From: Dallia pectoralis
Lineage: Eukaryota > Chordata > Actinopteri > Esociformes > Umbridae
Assembly (NCBI GenBank): GCA_029465975.1
Contig: CM055762.1
Location: 2,542,001-2,606,000 of the forward strand
Length of the DNA: 64,000 bases
Reading direction: 5' to 3'
Positions 49,340 through 60,260 of this stretch are shown here, piece after piece. The position numbers and the translations under genes were made by a program. The stretch's first letter is position 1, and the number at the start of each line of letters is the position of its first letter. The notes under the pieces are model-generated. The model was not told where the DNA came from. It searched no databases and saw nothing but the letters and a program-made list of their open reading frames with translations.

Positions 49340-49720
49340 TCCGTAGGCTGATAGACCTTATGTCTTCACCCGGTGTTTTACGTTTCATACCTCCATGAAC
49401 GCATCCCCTGATTTTGTCATTGTCTTGTCATTGTCCCTATCACTCACACCGCGTCCAAATCATTAATTATGTGTATTTAAGTTTGCTCGTCCGCCTTCAG
49501 TGTTGCGTGTCATGTCATGCGGGTGAGTGTTGTTTCTTGTAGCTGTTTGAATCTTTAATAGCCGCTACTTAAAGCGCATTTTGATTCCAGTTACTGTTTA
49601 AATCTTTAGTTGTTTGTTTTATTTTATTAAAAACCATCAAGATGACCTGCCTGCGCATGGTTCCTGCCTTCACACTACACCCTTAAACGTTAAACGGAGA
49701 ATTTTTGTGACACGCAAACA
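49340..49720 (+). mobile_element. LTR-like insertion inside Tc1 relic E
   Basis: Interrupts the transposase between SPDLNP and NLWGIV. Possible LTR body 49361-49712 starts TGTC and ends GTGACA, with TATTTAAG and ATTTTATTAAAAACC inside, consistent with a solo LTR. I could not find a clean target duplication, so the exact ends are uncertain. Confidence 0.5.
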
Positions 49721-49865
49721 TCAATCTATGGGGTATTGTCAAGAGGGAAATTAGATACACCAGACCCAGAAATGCAGACGAGCTGAAGGCCGCTGTCAAA
49801 GCAACCTGGGCAAGCCATAAACATCAACATTAAAACACACAAGCCTCGAATGGTGTCACTCTATG

Positions 49866-51290
49866 TGAAATAAATACTTACAGAAATTAAATTTACAAAA
49901 GAATTTCAACAATATTGCAATTTGTTTTAGATGCATTTATATATATATATTTATATAGCAGTTATATTAAAATATTATATCTTACTCTTTTGTTCAACAC
50001 ACCCAATTAAAAAGTGGGATGCAGAAACCCTGCAAATGTCTTCCATTCTCATCCAGGCAGGTCTGGGATAAGCCAGCAAATAACAATGGTTCTATCGCTC
50101 CTTCTGATACTAATTAACGTGAATGCCTGTAGCAGTGGATATTTCCACAATGTTTCCATGTATATATATATATATATGTGAAAATGCATTTAAGTCAAAA
50201 GTTCTCTACAGGGAAATATTCAACACAATTTCAGCTTTCCAGACACATCGTGCATCTGGCATTAAGAGTTAAAGCTAATGTCCACACCTGGATCAATCTG
50301 GACAACTATAACTCTAACCACGTCAACCCCAGGTTCTATCTATGCCTAGATGAACGTCTACAAACTCCTTGCAACCATATATCCATAACTGTTACTCCAA
50401 TTTTGCTTACGGTACTCTTTACTCGTCGGATTTATGGAAAACCTAAATCTACTGCCAAATTCTCAACTTCAGCTCTTACTGTGAACAAAATAATAAGACG
50501 AAACAGGTTAGAATGCTGTAGAGTACTTGCACCATTTAAAGTTGCTGCAAGAAAAACCTTTATTTCCAGAAAAGCTACTAACAGTTAGACTACAATAATG
50601 ACTTGCATTTCACTGAGCTAGATGCTGACCATATGAAAATTCAGGGTTAACAATGAGCGAATAAGAAACGGATTAATGATCTCTAAAATCACATAAGAAC
50701 AAGTAATGACAAAATCTTTTTTTAAGTACCATAATGTTTTATTATTTTTCAAGCAGACAACAAAAACAAAAATCTGCAAATAAAAACAACACATACAGAT
50801 TGATATTGTCCACATTGCACATCAGTCTTCCATCACGTTTGGTCACTATAGTAAGTACGAAAAAATATAGAGATGTTTTTTGAATACCGAAAGACACAGG
50901 TTCTGTAATTAATCTACTTTTTTGTGATAAAGACAATAGCCCTGAATTGCACAGCAACTCAAAATAAAATCTAATTTACATCCACTAGCTACTGTTCCAA
51001 GTTATAACACCTTGTCACAATGTCATTGCCTGACCCTGTTCGGTCACTGTAAATCCCATGACTGCCTGCATTGCACTCATGCAACAGAATACTGTAGTAA
51101 CTCTTTCTCTGAAGTAATGCTGCAGAGCTTTTGTTTATTGCTCGCTAACATTTTTGAAAGGAGTGCTCGCAAATCCAAAATGTGTCCCCTAAAACTGTGT
51201 CATGGAACATTAAAAAAAAAAATTATATGTTACACACATTTGCATTAAACTTGATTCTAATTGGAATGGGGTTGGTTAAATTGCCTTTGA
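49866..51290. other. Intergenic, one unexplained open frame
   Basis: Contains a (TA)n patch at 50159-50177 and a 136-codon + frame at 50178-50588 (MKMHLSQKFSTGKYS...). The frame has no recognisable domain and begins inside the TA repeat edge, so I do not call a gene. Otherwise nothing recognised. Confidence 0.35.
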
Positions 51291-51295
51291 CATTA

Positions 51296-51400
51296 GTAAT
51301 TTGGTCCGGTAATGGAAAGATCGCTGCTTCTAATCTCGAGGCTGATAAGGTGAAAGCTGTTGTAATAACCTTGAGCAAGGCACTTCACCCATTTCTCCTT
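51296..51400 (+). repeat. tRNA-derived SINE fragment
   Basis: GGTAATGGAAAGATCGCTGC, TCTAATCTCGAGGCTGATAAGG and CCTTGAGCAAGGCACTTCAC follow the order of tRNA-related SINEs in fish: a B-box-like region, then the CTTGAGCAAGGCACTT body. The A-box end is missing. Confidence 0.65.
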
Positions 51401-54400
51401 TGTCTCTCTAGACCAGAATGTAGATATGTCACAAGTTCCAATTTTTTTATGTTACAAATTTGTAATTGCTGAAATTACTTCTTATTCGAGTAGTTTCATG
51501 TTTCTTCCATTCCAAGAACACTTTAAGCGTGTAATTGAAATACATTGTGGACTAAAAACTTTTGAATTTAGTATTCAAATCCAGTGGACAGACAGATTTG
51601 GAGAGGACATTCTTTGCAGTCATAGAACATAGAAAACAGGGCCAAACATGACCAGCATTTCAACTGTTATGTTGGGGACATTTGTGTTAATTAGAACAGA
51701 AAATCGATTTCTTTTGAAGGCAAACTTATTCGGCATGATACAATGGCAGTTCCAACCTAATTGGCTAAAAGTTGTGGCATATTAGACCTCATACCATGGT
51801 TTTGGAACAAAAAACACAATATATTTTATATAGGAATAAGGCACCTCAGGAATTATGGTATAGGGTCAATAAGCCACGTTTAAGCGTTTTATCAGGCACT
51901 CAACATTGCATCATGCATAAGAACAGCCTTTAGCTCTGGTTAATTGGCCAAATCCCACAACCCATGATGCCTTGCAACTTACGTTGGTTTCCAAAGTTAT
52001 TCAGGCCCATAATCTTTATGTTTTATTGACTTGTTTGGTGTCCACCTGTAGCAAAATAATTTTGATTTAGAAAAGCACACACATGTCTGTATCAGGTCTA
52101 AAGTTTCACAATGCCTGTCAAGAGTAATTCCAAGCTGTGCATTTGGAAAAATACATATTGGGAAGGTTATGAAACAATTGCTATAATAATGAAAATGTTA
52201 CATCTGGTGAAATATGATCATAATATGAGGATGCTGACTGTGAAACGGGTCAGGATTAAGGGAATCATGAACAATGCTAAGGTTTTTGAAGACAATTTGA
52301 TACAATGCACACAAGACAGATCTGAGGATCTTTCACCCAATACTTTCCGAAACCTGTGTAAATATGTGAAGTGTTTAATTTGCATCCACCGTAACAGGAC
52401 AGGGATTATGGCACAATAACTCTTCTGAAATTACAATACTCTACTTTATATATATATAATTTATATTTTGATATATACTCTAAATGTTCTCTTTAAATTG
52501 AGCTATAGGCAAAGGCACAACAAAATGCTACGGTGGTAAGGTCAAATGACATATTTGATATTATGTACTGTACAGGGAACTATGTCCTGTTGGGGTAAAT
52601 ATCTACTTAAAAGGATATGAAAAACATTACTTGCAAATGCTAAAACACCCACCAAACTGACTGAGGTTATTTAACTTCATTTAAGAACTCTCTTCTGCCA
52701 CATACGTCTATTTTGCCTTCTTCCTCTTACTAAAATGTTTTGTAATGAATCTTGAACGACTATAAATCATTGCAAGAGGTGTAAAATGACCATCACAAAC
52801 GGTAGCAAAGATTCTCTGAATACACTTTTTTTGTTCCAAAGGCAACTTTCCACATGGATCATGAATGAAGCAGTATTATTAATAAATGTGTCACCCCTCA
52901 GATATTTATGTCAAAGAGTAATTTGCACAAGTTGAACTTATGCAACTAGTCTCTGACTTATAGATGCATCATTTTCCTCTGTACATTTTAGCAGGGTAAA
53001 ATCTAGAGGTTGGTTTTATTATCTGCCTGGCTGTCCTCAAATATTCTCTCTCTCAACTATTTTTCAGATAACAATTACAGACAAAATTATTTCACTGTGC
53101 ATACTGTGTTTCTTCCAACAAAATTCCAAATCGAAAAAAGTGACCATTGTAATAATTATTTTTCCATTTCCATCTGGAATGGAAAGCAATATGAAGTTAT
53201 TTGGGATTTTCTTTGTTGATTTCACAGTGCACAATGCAAGATCACAGTAAACATACAATAATTATATTTGGACTGGCTCTTAAATACAATATGTTAAATA
53301 TACAAAATAGTGCTTTACTGAAAAACTACTGTGAATATACAAAGGATATGTTCCACATCAAAAGTTTGCGCATCTATCATTTTCTCTGGCAATTCCCTGG
53401 GTGCAAATAGACTCTGTATATTCATGTATGGCTCTAATCGATATTCACTGTTTTTACCTTGGACCTAACTAGTACTACAATAACAATAGTCAACTGAAAG
53501 GTGAATGGGTAGAAAAGCTTGCTGTATGAACAACGTACGAAGATTAATAACTCATTTATAAACAAATAAATATGTGAACTAAATACGCGAACACTTATGA
53601 AAAAGTAAACACGGGAGCCTTTTCATTAGGGACTTATTTTCTACAATCATGCATGTTAAGCCCTGTTTAGAAATGCTAATAACATCTGTACAATGTCCTG
53701 ATCTTGTAATGTAGAAGAAGAAACACTGACCAGATTGTGTATTTAAATATAAAAGATTGGAACAATTGTCACGTTAGAACCAGTTATAAAGTTGGACCTT
53801 AGTTGGTATTCAAAACTACAGTATGAACATTTGACAACACCCAGAATCCTCCATAATGTGTTTATGAAATACCTTGTTAATGTGTGTACAAGTACGTTTG
53901 GTAATTATGTTTAGCAATTAAACAATTAAAAGAAACATCCAGACCAATTACAACTAATTTCAGTCAAACCAAATACAATAGAGCCACAATTACTGTGGCG
54001 TTTAAATAAAGTAGTTATTATTTATATTTACTATTTATATTGTAACATTGATTTTGTAATGGATGACTTCCTTCCCGGCATTCTTTTATTATCATAACAA
54101 GATTAAATTATGACATTTAAATAAATCACTGGTCTTTATAACTTAATTTTATTTATTTTGTGGTTGAAATGGTCAGTCAAATATAAACAGATATTATGTC
54201 TATATCCACAAATTGTTGGTTTCTATGAAGACACGAATTCTCATTATTTTATGTAAAAAAAGACAAAAAGAAAACCACCAGCAAAATGTATATCTCAGCC
54301 ATCTGAAGTTTTTTTTGGCTGAAAATATTTCAACCGCTGTAGGTGCATGTTGAGGATCAGTAATGAATGTTGAGGTGAATAAATACCCCTTCTGTAACAA

Positions 54401-55160
54401 TGAGAAAAGAAATGCTCTGTAGTTATTAAACCAAAACATAATAAATGCTCATTAGATTCCAAAAGATGCCGAAACACAAAAATGTTACATTTATATTATG
54501 TACAAATTATATTAACAAAAATCTGCATACAAATGCAATACAAGAATCCCTTGACTTAAGAACATTAAGTATAAACAAATAGCCAACAAAATCAGGAACT
54601 CAAGGCAATTCGAGCTGCAGTGTATACACTGCATTAACACAGAGCTACTACTATAAGTGTACAATACCACATATATCCGTATTAGGAATTTCTGGGAAAA
54701 AATTGCCAGGGTTCAATAAACTGTACTATATTGAATCACTTAATTAAAGTTGTAAAGTGATGAAAAATTTTTCAGTGTAAAATGTCCCACTTCTATAGAA
54801 CAATAGTTTGATACCATCATACTGCATTCTGGGTGGACAAATCAGTCAAAAAAAATAATAAAATATCAACAGCAGTACTATCAACAAATCGATGCTTAAT
54901 CTAAGCAAGGCAACAGTAATCATGTCGTCCCCAACAAATTATGTACTGCCCCCAGGGTCAACCAATGTAATTTTGTAAATGCCCAATCTCTGATACATGA
55001 ACAATTATCAAAACCACACCAGTGAGACTCAAATACCTGAGGATGTTTCAAATGTCATCACTCTTATCAACACAGGTCAAGAGAATACAATTAAATGGAG
55101 TCGAGACGGTGTTTACAAACACGTGTACCTAATTTGAATACAATATGAATATGGGTGACT
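51401..55160. other. mdk-dgkz intergenic, AT-rich
   Basis: Apart from a probable Tc1 left-end fragment at about 52065-52160 (GCACACACATGTCTGTATCA and ACAATGCCTGTCA) and an AT patch at 52441-52475, nothing is recognised. The 102-codon + frame 52111-52419 overlaps the Tc1 fragment and has no catalytic motif. Confidence 0.4.
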
Positions 55161-55168
55161 GCTTTATG

Positions 55169-55174
55169 TTTATT
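55169..55174 (-). terminator. dgkz: Candidate dgkz polyadenylation signal
   Basis: AATAAA on the - strand about 830 bases after the dgkz stop. Other AATAAA-like words lie beyond it, so the choice is tentative. Confidence 0.3.
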
Positions 55175-56002
55175 CATGTGGTAGACCGGGTGGGTTTTAC
55201 GGTTTTGTTTTAGCAACCAATCTGAAAAAAACAAAGAACATCAAGTTTTGCACCGACAAGCTATTGACGCCAGAGAAAGAGGTTTGAATAATTTTCACTA
55301 AATTGTAAATGGTGAAAATTCACTCATGGCTGACCTTATATGGGATCAGGGTCGTTGCCTTGTGACACCCAGTTGGCCAATCAATTAAATTTAATAAATG
55401 TCAAATCTACGGCAAGACATATAATTCACCGATGTTTCGTAAAATTTAGATGAAAGGGGTGTAAGATGTCAGGTGTATGGATATTGATCCATAGCCTTCT
55501 CCTCCAATTCAGTGAGAGGAACAATAACGTCACCAGCATGTTAACACCCATCTGGAATCTCTTGTCATTGGAACTGTTGAAATTCTCATGCTGACACAGT
55601 TCCTTCCGAGGACATAACACAGACACCTCGAAATTCAAATGCCCAAAGCTCCATCCTAAAACCTTGTTGAGCACATTTCTAGTTGACATTGTTCAGTCCA
55701 GGTTGAATGCACAACACAACCGGGGAGAAAACAAACAAATGACACTGAAAAGCCATTTCGTCTGACATAAAACATCGTTTTTGTTTGGCAGTGCAATAAT
55801 CAAGTCCACTGGTCACAAAGCATCTCACATGGTGACTGTAACAGTATCTCTCTCTGGTAGCATAGAGGCCAACCCATCACCCATCTCTCCCCATCGGAGG
55901 AGGATACTGGCTACCTTTTGAACTGTCTTTGTTTGGTGAGATTCCTTTGTTAGGCTAAAGTAGGTTTGGCACAGGGTCAAAGGTGACAGCAAGGTCAGGG
56001 GG
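55175..56002 (-). other. dgkz: dgkz 3' UTR (presumed)
   Basis: Non-coding sequence after the dgkz stop. No repeat recognised. Confidence 0.4.
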
Positions 56003-56119
56003 TCACACGGCCGTCTCCTGGTCCTCCCTCTGGATCATCTGGTAATGCTGTCTGCTCTCCAAGTAGGCTGCCAGCTCCGCGTCCTTGGCCTTCTCTGCTC
56101 GATGCTTCGGCGTGTCTCC
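56003..56119 (-). CDS. dgkz: dgkz terminal coding exon
   Basis: 117 nt, phase 0. Acceptor TTGTGCTGCAG, then GDTPKHRAEKAKDAELAAYL and the ETAV end, stop TGA at 56005-56003. Confidence 0.96.
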   Translation of the reverse strand, partial: GDTPKHRAEKAKDAELAAYLESRQHYQMIQREDQETAV

Positions 56120-59100
56120 CTGCAGCACAACAGGGAACTTGCTTAATACAAGTTACTATTACTTGGAGATCAATGTTAGCTTGGAACTATGTTGACAATA
56201 AACAGAAAGAGAGAAGAGGACAGGAAAACACAGACAATGTAAGACAAAAAGTAGTATATCTTGAGTAAAAAAATACATGGCAGACAGGCAAATAATAATG
56301 AGATGGTAGAGCAGAGAGAAAGAAAAAGAGATGAAGGGAAAACAGATATGCAGAGGGTGAGTGAGTAAGTGAGTCAGAGAGAGAGTGAGAAGGGAGAGAG
56401 TGAAGAGGGAGAGAGTGAAGAGGGAGAGTGAGGGAGAGAGAGGAGGGAGAGAGTGAGGAGGGTGAGAGTGAAGAGGGAGAGTGAGGGAGAGAGAGAGGAG
56501 GGAGAGAGTGAAGAGGGAGAGAGTGAGGAGGGAGAGAGTGAAGAGGGAGAGAGAGAGGAGGGAGAGAGTGAAGAGGGAGAGAGTGAGGAGGGTGAGAGTG
56601 AAGAGGGAGAGTGAGGGAGAGAGAGAGGAGGGAGAGAGTGAAGAGGGAGAGAGTGAAGACGGAGAGGGTGAGAAGGGTGAGAGCCTGGCTGAACTGCACT
56701 CTAAGACCACAGGCTATAAATCAGACTGGCCTGAAATCCTGGATAATTAGACTAACCTCGTTTAGTCCAGTTTCATAATTTCTTGTGTTGACTGCTGGTT
56801 CACTTTGAGAAAGGGTACTTTTGTATTATTATTTTTCTCTGGCTTTGGCAATGTAAAAATAAAAGTATTAGGTCAATAAAGCCACTTTGAATCTAATTTC
56901 TGTTTTGGGAGAGGGAAGAGTGAGTTAAGAGAGACAGAAGGAGGTTGCAGTGAATGTCATGTAGTGTTTTGTTGACTGAACACTTCGTAGGCAAAGTACT
57001 GACAAATAACGGCAAAGCCATTGACTGGGGAGGATGACTATATGACTACCAACCTACCCCTCCACACACACATTTCACCAGTTGCTTATAAGAAAGATTA
57101 CATTGTATAAACATCACCCAGACACTCCATGTGGTAATGGGATTTTGTATAGGAAAATCTTCCTAGCCCTGACAGGAAAATCAAGACGTCTTAAATGTGC
57201 TAGTCTTCCAGGACAGAAAACGGACAGGAAAAACAGCTGTAGGGTCTTTGGAAGGAGGAGCTTGGCAGATTATTTATAATACTGCCGTTAAAAATGAATG
57301 CCTTATGTTCCCCTCTCTGCCTTCAACAAACTGTTTGTGAAAGCTTGGCCGCTGAATCCAATTGGCCATCTCAGCAGGAGAGCGGAAACAGATCACACAT
57401 CTAATGGAAGCCAGCTGGTGGTACTTTAACAGACCTTGCAGGCATCTGGCTAGTTGTGTTTGAGGGGTCATGTTGCAATGCAGGGTACCAGTGTAACTGT
57501 TGTCAACATTGTGTGTATATTTAGCATTGCAAACAAAGGGATTATAAAGGTTATGATGAGACCATTCTTTACACACCAATCTAGCCATTGCTGTATTGGC
57601 ACAAAACGTTGAAAATATGTTGATTATATGTACTTTTTATAAAGGCACTGAGAAGGCATTAAAGATATGTATCGCAGGTTCAAGGGCCATTGAAAAAAAT
57701 ATTTTCTGATCAAAAGGTGTCATTAAGACTTTTAAGATATGTATTTTAGTTCAAAGGAAGTTAAAAACATACATTTTCAATTCAAAAGGTTTTCCCAAGA
57801 CGTTGAAGATATGTATTTTAAGTTGAAAGGATGTTGAAAAACAATTCAGGCATTGGCATTGGCAACACGTTGAAGATGTATACTTCTAGTTCAAAGAACA
57901 ATAAAAAAAATATATTTTCAGTTCAAAAGGCTTTGGCAACACGTTAAAGATGTGCATTTTGGGTTCAAAAGGCGTTGACAAGATGCTGCAAAGAAGTCTC
58001 AACCACCACTTGGATTTCTTTAGTTTTACCTGTAGGTCTGTTTTCATAAGTGACGCCCCGGCTTCCACAAGATAGTGACAAATAGTCCTCTGACACAATG
58101 ATGCTGCTTTATGCAATACGGTCTCCCCCCTGAAACAGAAAAGTAGAGGCAGAAGGAGAAAGCATGAGAAAGAGTAGCTCTAATTACTGTCAGTTCATAT
58201 AGAAAGCTCAAATAATCTTAGATACATGGGCAAAAAGTACAGTGAATCCATGTTTGGTACTTACTTTTCTTTTTCAGTAACATCCAGGACATCTGAGGGT
58301 GCTACGCAGGAGAGAAAAGGCCGGAGAAAACAGATGTTTAAAGCATGTCCCTTGTGTAGTAGAGTAGTGTTAGATGACTTTCTGACAGAAAACCAACCCC
58401 CTTCATGTATTGGAATGTTGTTTGTTGAGTAAAGGAGTCTCCATAAACCATAGGAGGTTTTCCCAGAGCACCTCCCAACCCCCCTCCTAAAGTAGGCAGA
58501 GTACGTTCAACTTACATGGCAGTTGGACTTCAACAATGTTCATGACCCTTCAAATACGTGTCTTTTAACACCTGGGACCACTTTAAAGGTGTAGACATTT
58601 CTCCTATGCTACTATGAAACACTCTGCTCTACCGGAACACGTGAGGAATTGACAGCCTTGTTCCTACCGTTATCCAGGATGTATTTGACCATCTCCTTGC
58701 TACCGGTGTCCACAGCATAATGTAGTAGGGTGCATCCAGAGGGGTCCTGGAACGACAGGTCAGCACCCAGTTTGTGCAGCTCCTTCAGCTGAGGGGAGAG
58801 CAAGGGCACATGGCTGTGAATGCTAGGGTAGAACTGGAGAAGGCTCACAAACGACCATACTGAAGGCTACCCTTGAGGTAGAACCTTGATACCGGGGTGA
58901 TTCTCATGGTCTTGTGGATTTGAATGATTAGTAAGCATTGGTTCCATGTGCGGCTTCCACACACACACACCCCGTGTGCGCATCCACTTTCCACCGTGAC
59001 TCCTCCCACTCACCTTCTCGAGGTCTTTGCTCTTCACACATTCAATCAGCAGTACCGGCGACACTGGAAGAGAACGAGAAATGTGAGTTGAGTATCGGAG

Positions 59101-60260
59101 TTGGGTACGCGAGGGAAGGTCGTCATAACAACGATAAGCCGTATGAATATGCAAATGAAACACATGACCGAGGCCCTTCTTGGGGATCCATATGCATTGT
59201 ATAGCTTGTGGAAAATAAAGTAGTTCCGGGAATGGAACCTTCAAACCTCCTTTGACTGTTTACTTGGCAAACATAGGTTGTAATGAGCGAGAGGGGAAGA
59301 TGCACGTAGCTGCCTTCAGTGGAAAGCCAGTGTTTAAACACTGGGTCATAAAACCTTTTAATGGACCCAGATAATCACATTAGCGTCTGTTGAGTTCCCG
59401 GGTTCAGTTCCAATATGGCAAATCCTTGCTCAAAGCACCGAAAATGCCCTTTGTAGATTATTTATCCTAATCCACCCATCTGTATCGTTTCTGTAGAGGC
59501 AAGAAAAACCCAAAGTCCCCCACAGCATCCCCATAAGTCTCAGTTAGCCTGCTCTACAAGTCAAACAGTTGCTAAACGTGATGCCTGCGTCTGACGATAC
59601 AGTGTGCTCTTTGTTCAGCCCTGACAACAGGATTTCAAATCAGAATTAGCGCAACTGAAAATAGTTATTATTGCTTTCATTTCCTTTCAAAAAACAACCA
59701 TAGCGATGCCAAGTCGGCGCATGAGAATTGTATTCTGACTGGGCTCACAATAGAACCTCCAGTGAGGGCCGGACTTAAATGCAAATGTGTTTGGTGTGAA
59801 TTTTAATAACCATTCCCCGCAGCACTGCAGTTCAAATGCCGTGAAATGAATAACTGAAGTTTCAATAGAGTGTGAATAAAGTTATTTGGTTAAAACTTGG
59901 CAGGTGAACCTGCAGAGGCATGTTGTGGCAGAGCCACAAGGGCTGAGAAGGTTTTAGTCACCTCTTGAGTTTTTAGCACCAGGCAGTGTCAGTCGACAAT
60001 GAAATTATTCATGGAGAAGCTTCCGTTTGAAAACAAAATAGTTGGCAGTGGATCTTTAGTTTTTAACCCCACGATTATTTCTTGATTTTTCAGAAACATC
60101 AAAACAAAACAGTTAAATGGGCACCACATTTATTCCAGTTGCCACCATACACTTGCTGCCATGTTATCTACTCTGCCAATTTCTAATCACCTAGTGTAAC
60201 AAATCAAAGTACTTCATTGTTTTACCTTTGTTGGTATTGCACAGCGTACTCCTCTCAGAC
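56003..60260 (-). CDS. dgkz: Diacylglycerol kinase zeta, C-terminal ankyrin/PDZ-ligand exons (partial gene)
   Basis: DGK zeta converts diacylglycerol to phosphatidic acid and ends DAG signalling at membranes and in the nucleus. Only the C-terminal part is here, in exons 60260-60226 (tentative), 59063-59014, 58788-58668, 58301-58265, 58129-58030 and 56119-56003. All junction phases agree. The joined protein has ankyrin repeats (LKELHKLGADLSFQD, GCTLLHYAVDTGSKEMVKY, GETVLHKAAS, TICHYLVEAGASLMKTD) and ends YQMIQREDQETAV. ETAV is a class I PDZ ligand, which in mammals binds syntrophins and PSD-95 family proteins. QMIQREDQETAV and ICHYLVEAGASLMKTD identify zeta rather than iota, whose tail reads differently (...GHEDLETAV). 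C1 and kinase domains must lie to the right of the window. Same strand as mdk, upstream of it. Confidence 0.94.
56355..56685 (+). repeat. Purine-rich GAGAGAGTGAAGAGG array
   Basis: About 330 bp of almost pure GA on the + strand, built from a 15-bp unit with shorter variants. In the dgkz transcript (- strand) it is a long CU tract in the last intron, about 235-565 nt upstream of the terminal exon. Confidence 0.95.
56690..57640. other. dgkz last intron, nothing recognised
   Basis: Intron sequence with no supported feature. Confidence 0.4.
57640..57985 (+). repeat. Diverged tandem repeat, unit about 85-90 bp, about 4 copies
   Basis: The motif order GTTGAAGATATGTATTTTA, GTTCAAAGG, AATATATTTTCAGTTCAAAA, GG(C/T)TTT recurs at about 57660, 57725, 57795, 57870 and 57940 with many changes. 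It lies in the dgkz last intron, just downstream of the ankyrin exon 58030. Confidence 0.65.
58030..58129 (-). CDS. dgkz: dgkz ankyrin exon
   Basis: 100 nt. Acceptor TTCTGTTTCAG, donor CAG|GTAAAA. Encodes GETVLHKAASLCQRTICHYL and the following LMKTDLQ. Confidence 0.95.
58265..58301 (-). CDS. dgkz: dgkz 37-nt microexon
   Basis: Acceptor CTCCTGCGTAG, donor AA|GTAAGT. Encodes APSDVLDVTEKE and bridges phase 1 to phase 2 exactly between the flanking ankyrin exons. It aligns with the human APPEILDAVEEN segment. Confidence 0.9.
58668..58788 (-). CDS. dgkz: dgkz ankyrin exon
   Basis: 121 nt. Acceptor CTCTCCCCTCAG, donor G|GTAGGA. Encodes LKELHKLGADLSFQDPSGCT and on to KYILDN. Confidence 0.95.
59014..59063 (-). 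CDS. dgkz: dgkz exon before the ankyrin repeats
   Basis: 50 nt. Acceptor CGTTCTCTTCCAG, donor AAG|GTGAGT. Encodes SPVLLIECVKSKDLEK, the start of the ankyrin region. Confidence 0.88.
59064..60225. other. dgkz intron, nothing recognised
   Basis: No exon or repeat supported in the interval. Confidence 0.4.
60226..60260 (-). CDS. dgkz: dgkz small upstream exon (tentative)
   Basis: 35 nt. Acceptor ATCTCCCCCTAG, donor AAAG|GTAAAA. Its end phase (one base) fits the exon at 59063 and reads SERSTLCNTNK. I have no sequence match for it, so the call rests on splice signals and phase. Confidence 0.55.

Larger units (their letters stand above)
48255..49865 (+). mobile_element. Tc1-like transposon relic E with internal minisatellite and LTR-like insertion
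   Basis: Transposase on the + strand. The N-terminal part is at 48345-48500 (KTADFQKTLMDTLHKE, then HIHGMLTGKRGRK). A tandem array follows at 48501-48825. The core resumes at about 48880 with KPHPEPHPE-like and RLTWVE words, then VHFSDGS (first Asp region), SVMIWGAMSSAGVGPLF-like sequence near 49080-49125, and DFLFQQDFAPAYS. LDWLSNSPDLNP near 49298-49333 is then cut by about 380 bp of foreign sequence. The transposase continues at about 49722 (NLWGIVKREIRYTRP). Multiple frameshifts; inactive. Confidence 0.88.

Noticed and set aside
50178..50588. 136-codon + frame as a gene
   Set aside because: No domain, no splice-site context, starts beside a TA microsatellite, and AT-rich codon content like its surroundings.
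56159..56750. Ser/Leu-rich (-) and Arg/Glu-rich (+) frames at the purine array
   Set aside because: Low-complexity translations of the GA array in a dgkz intron.
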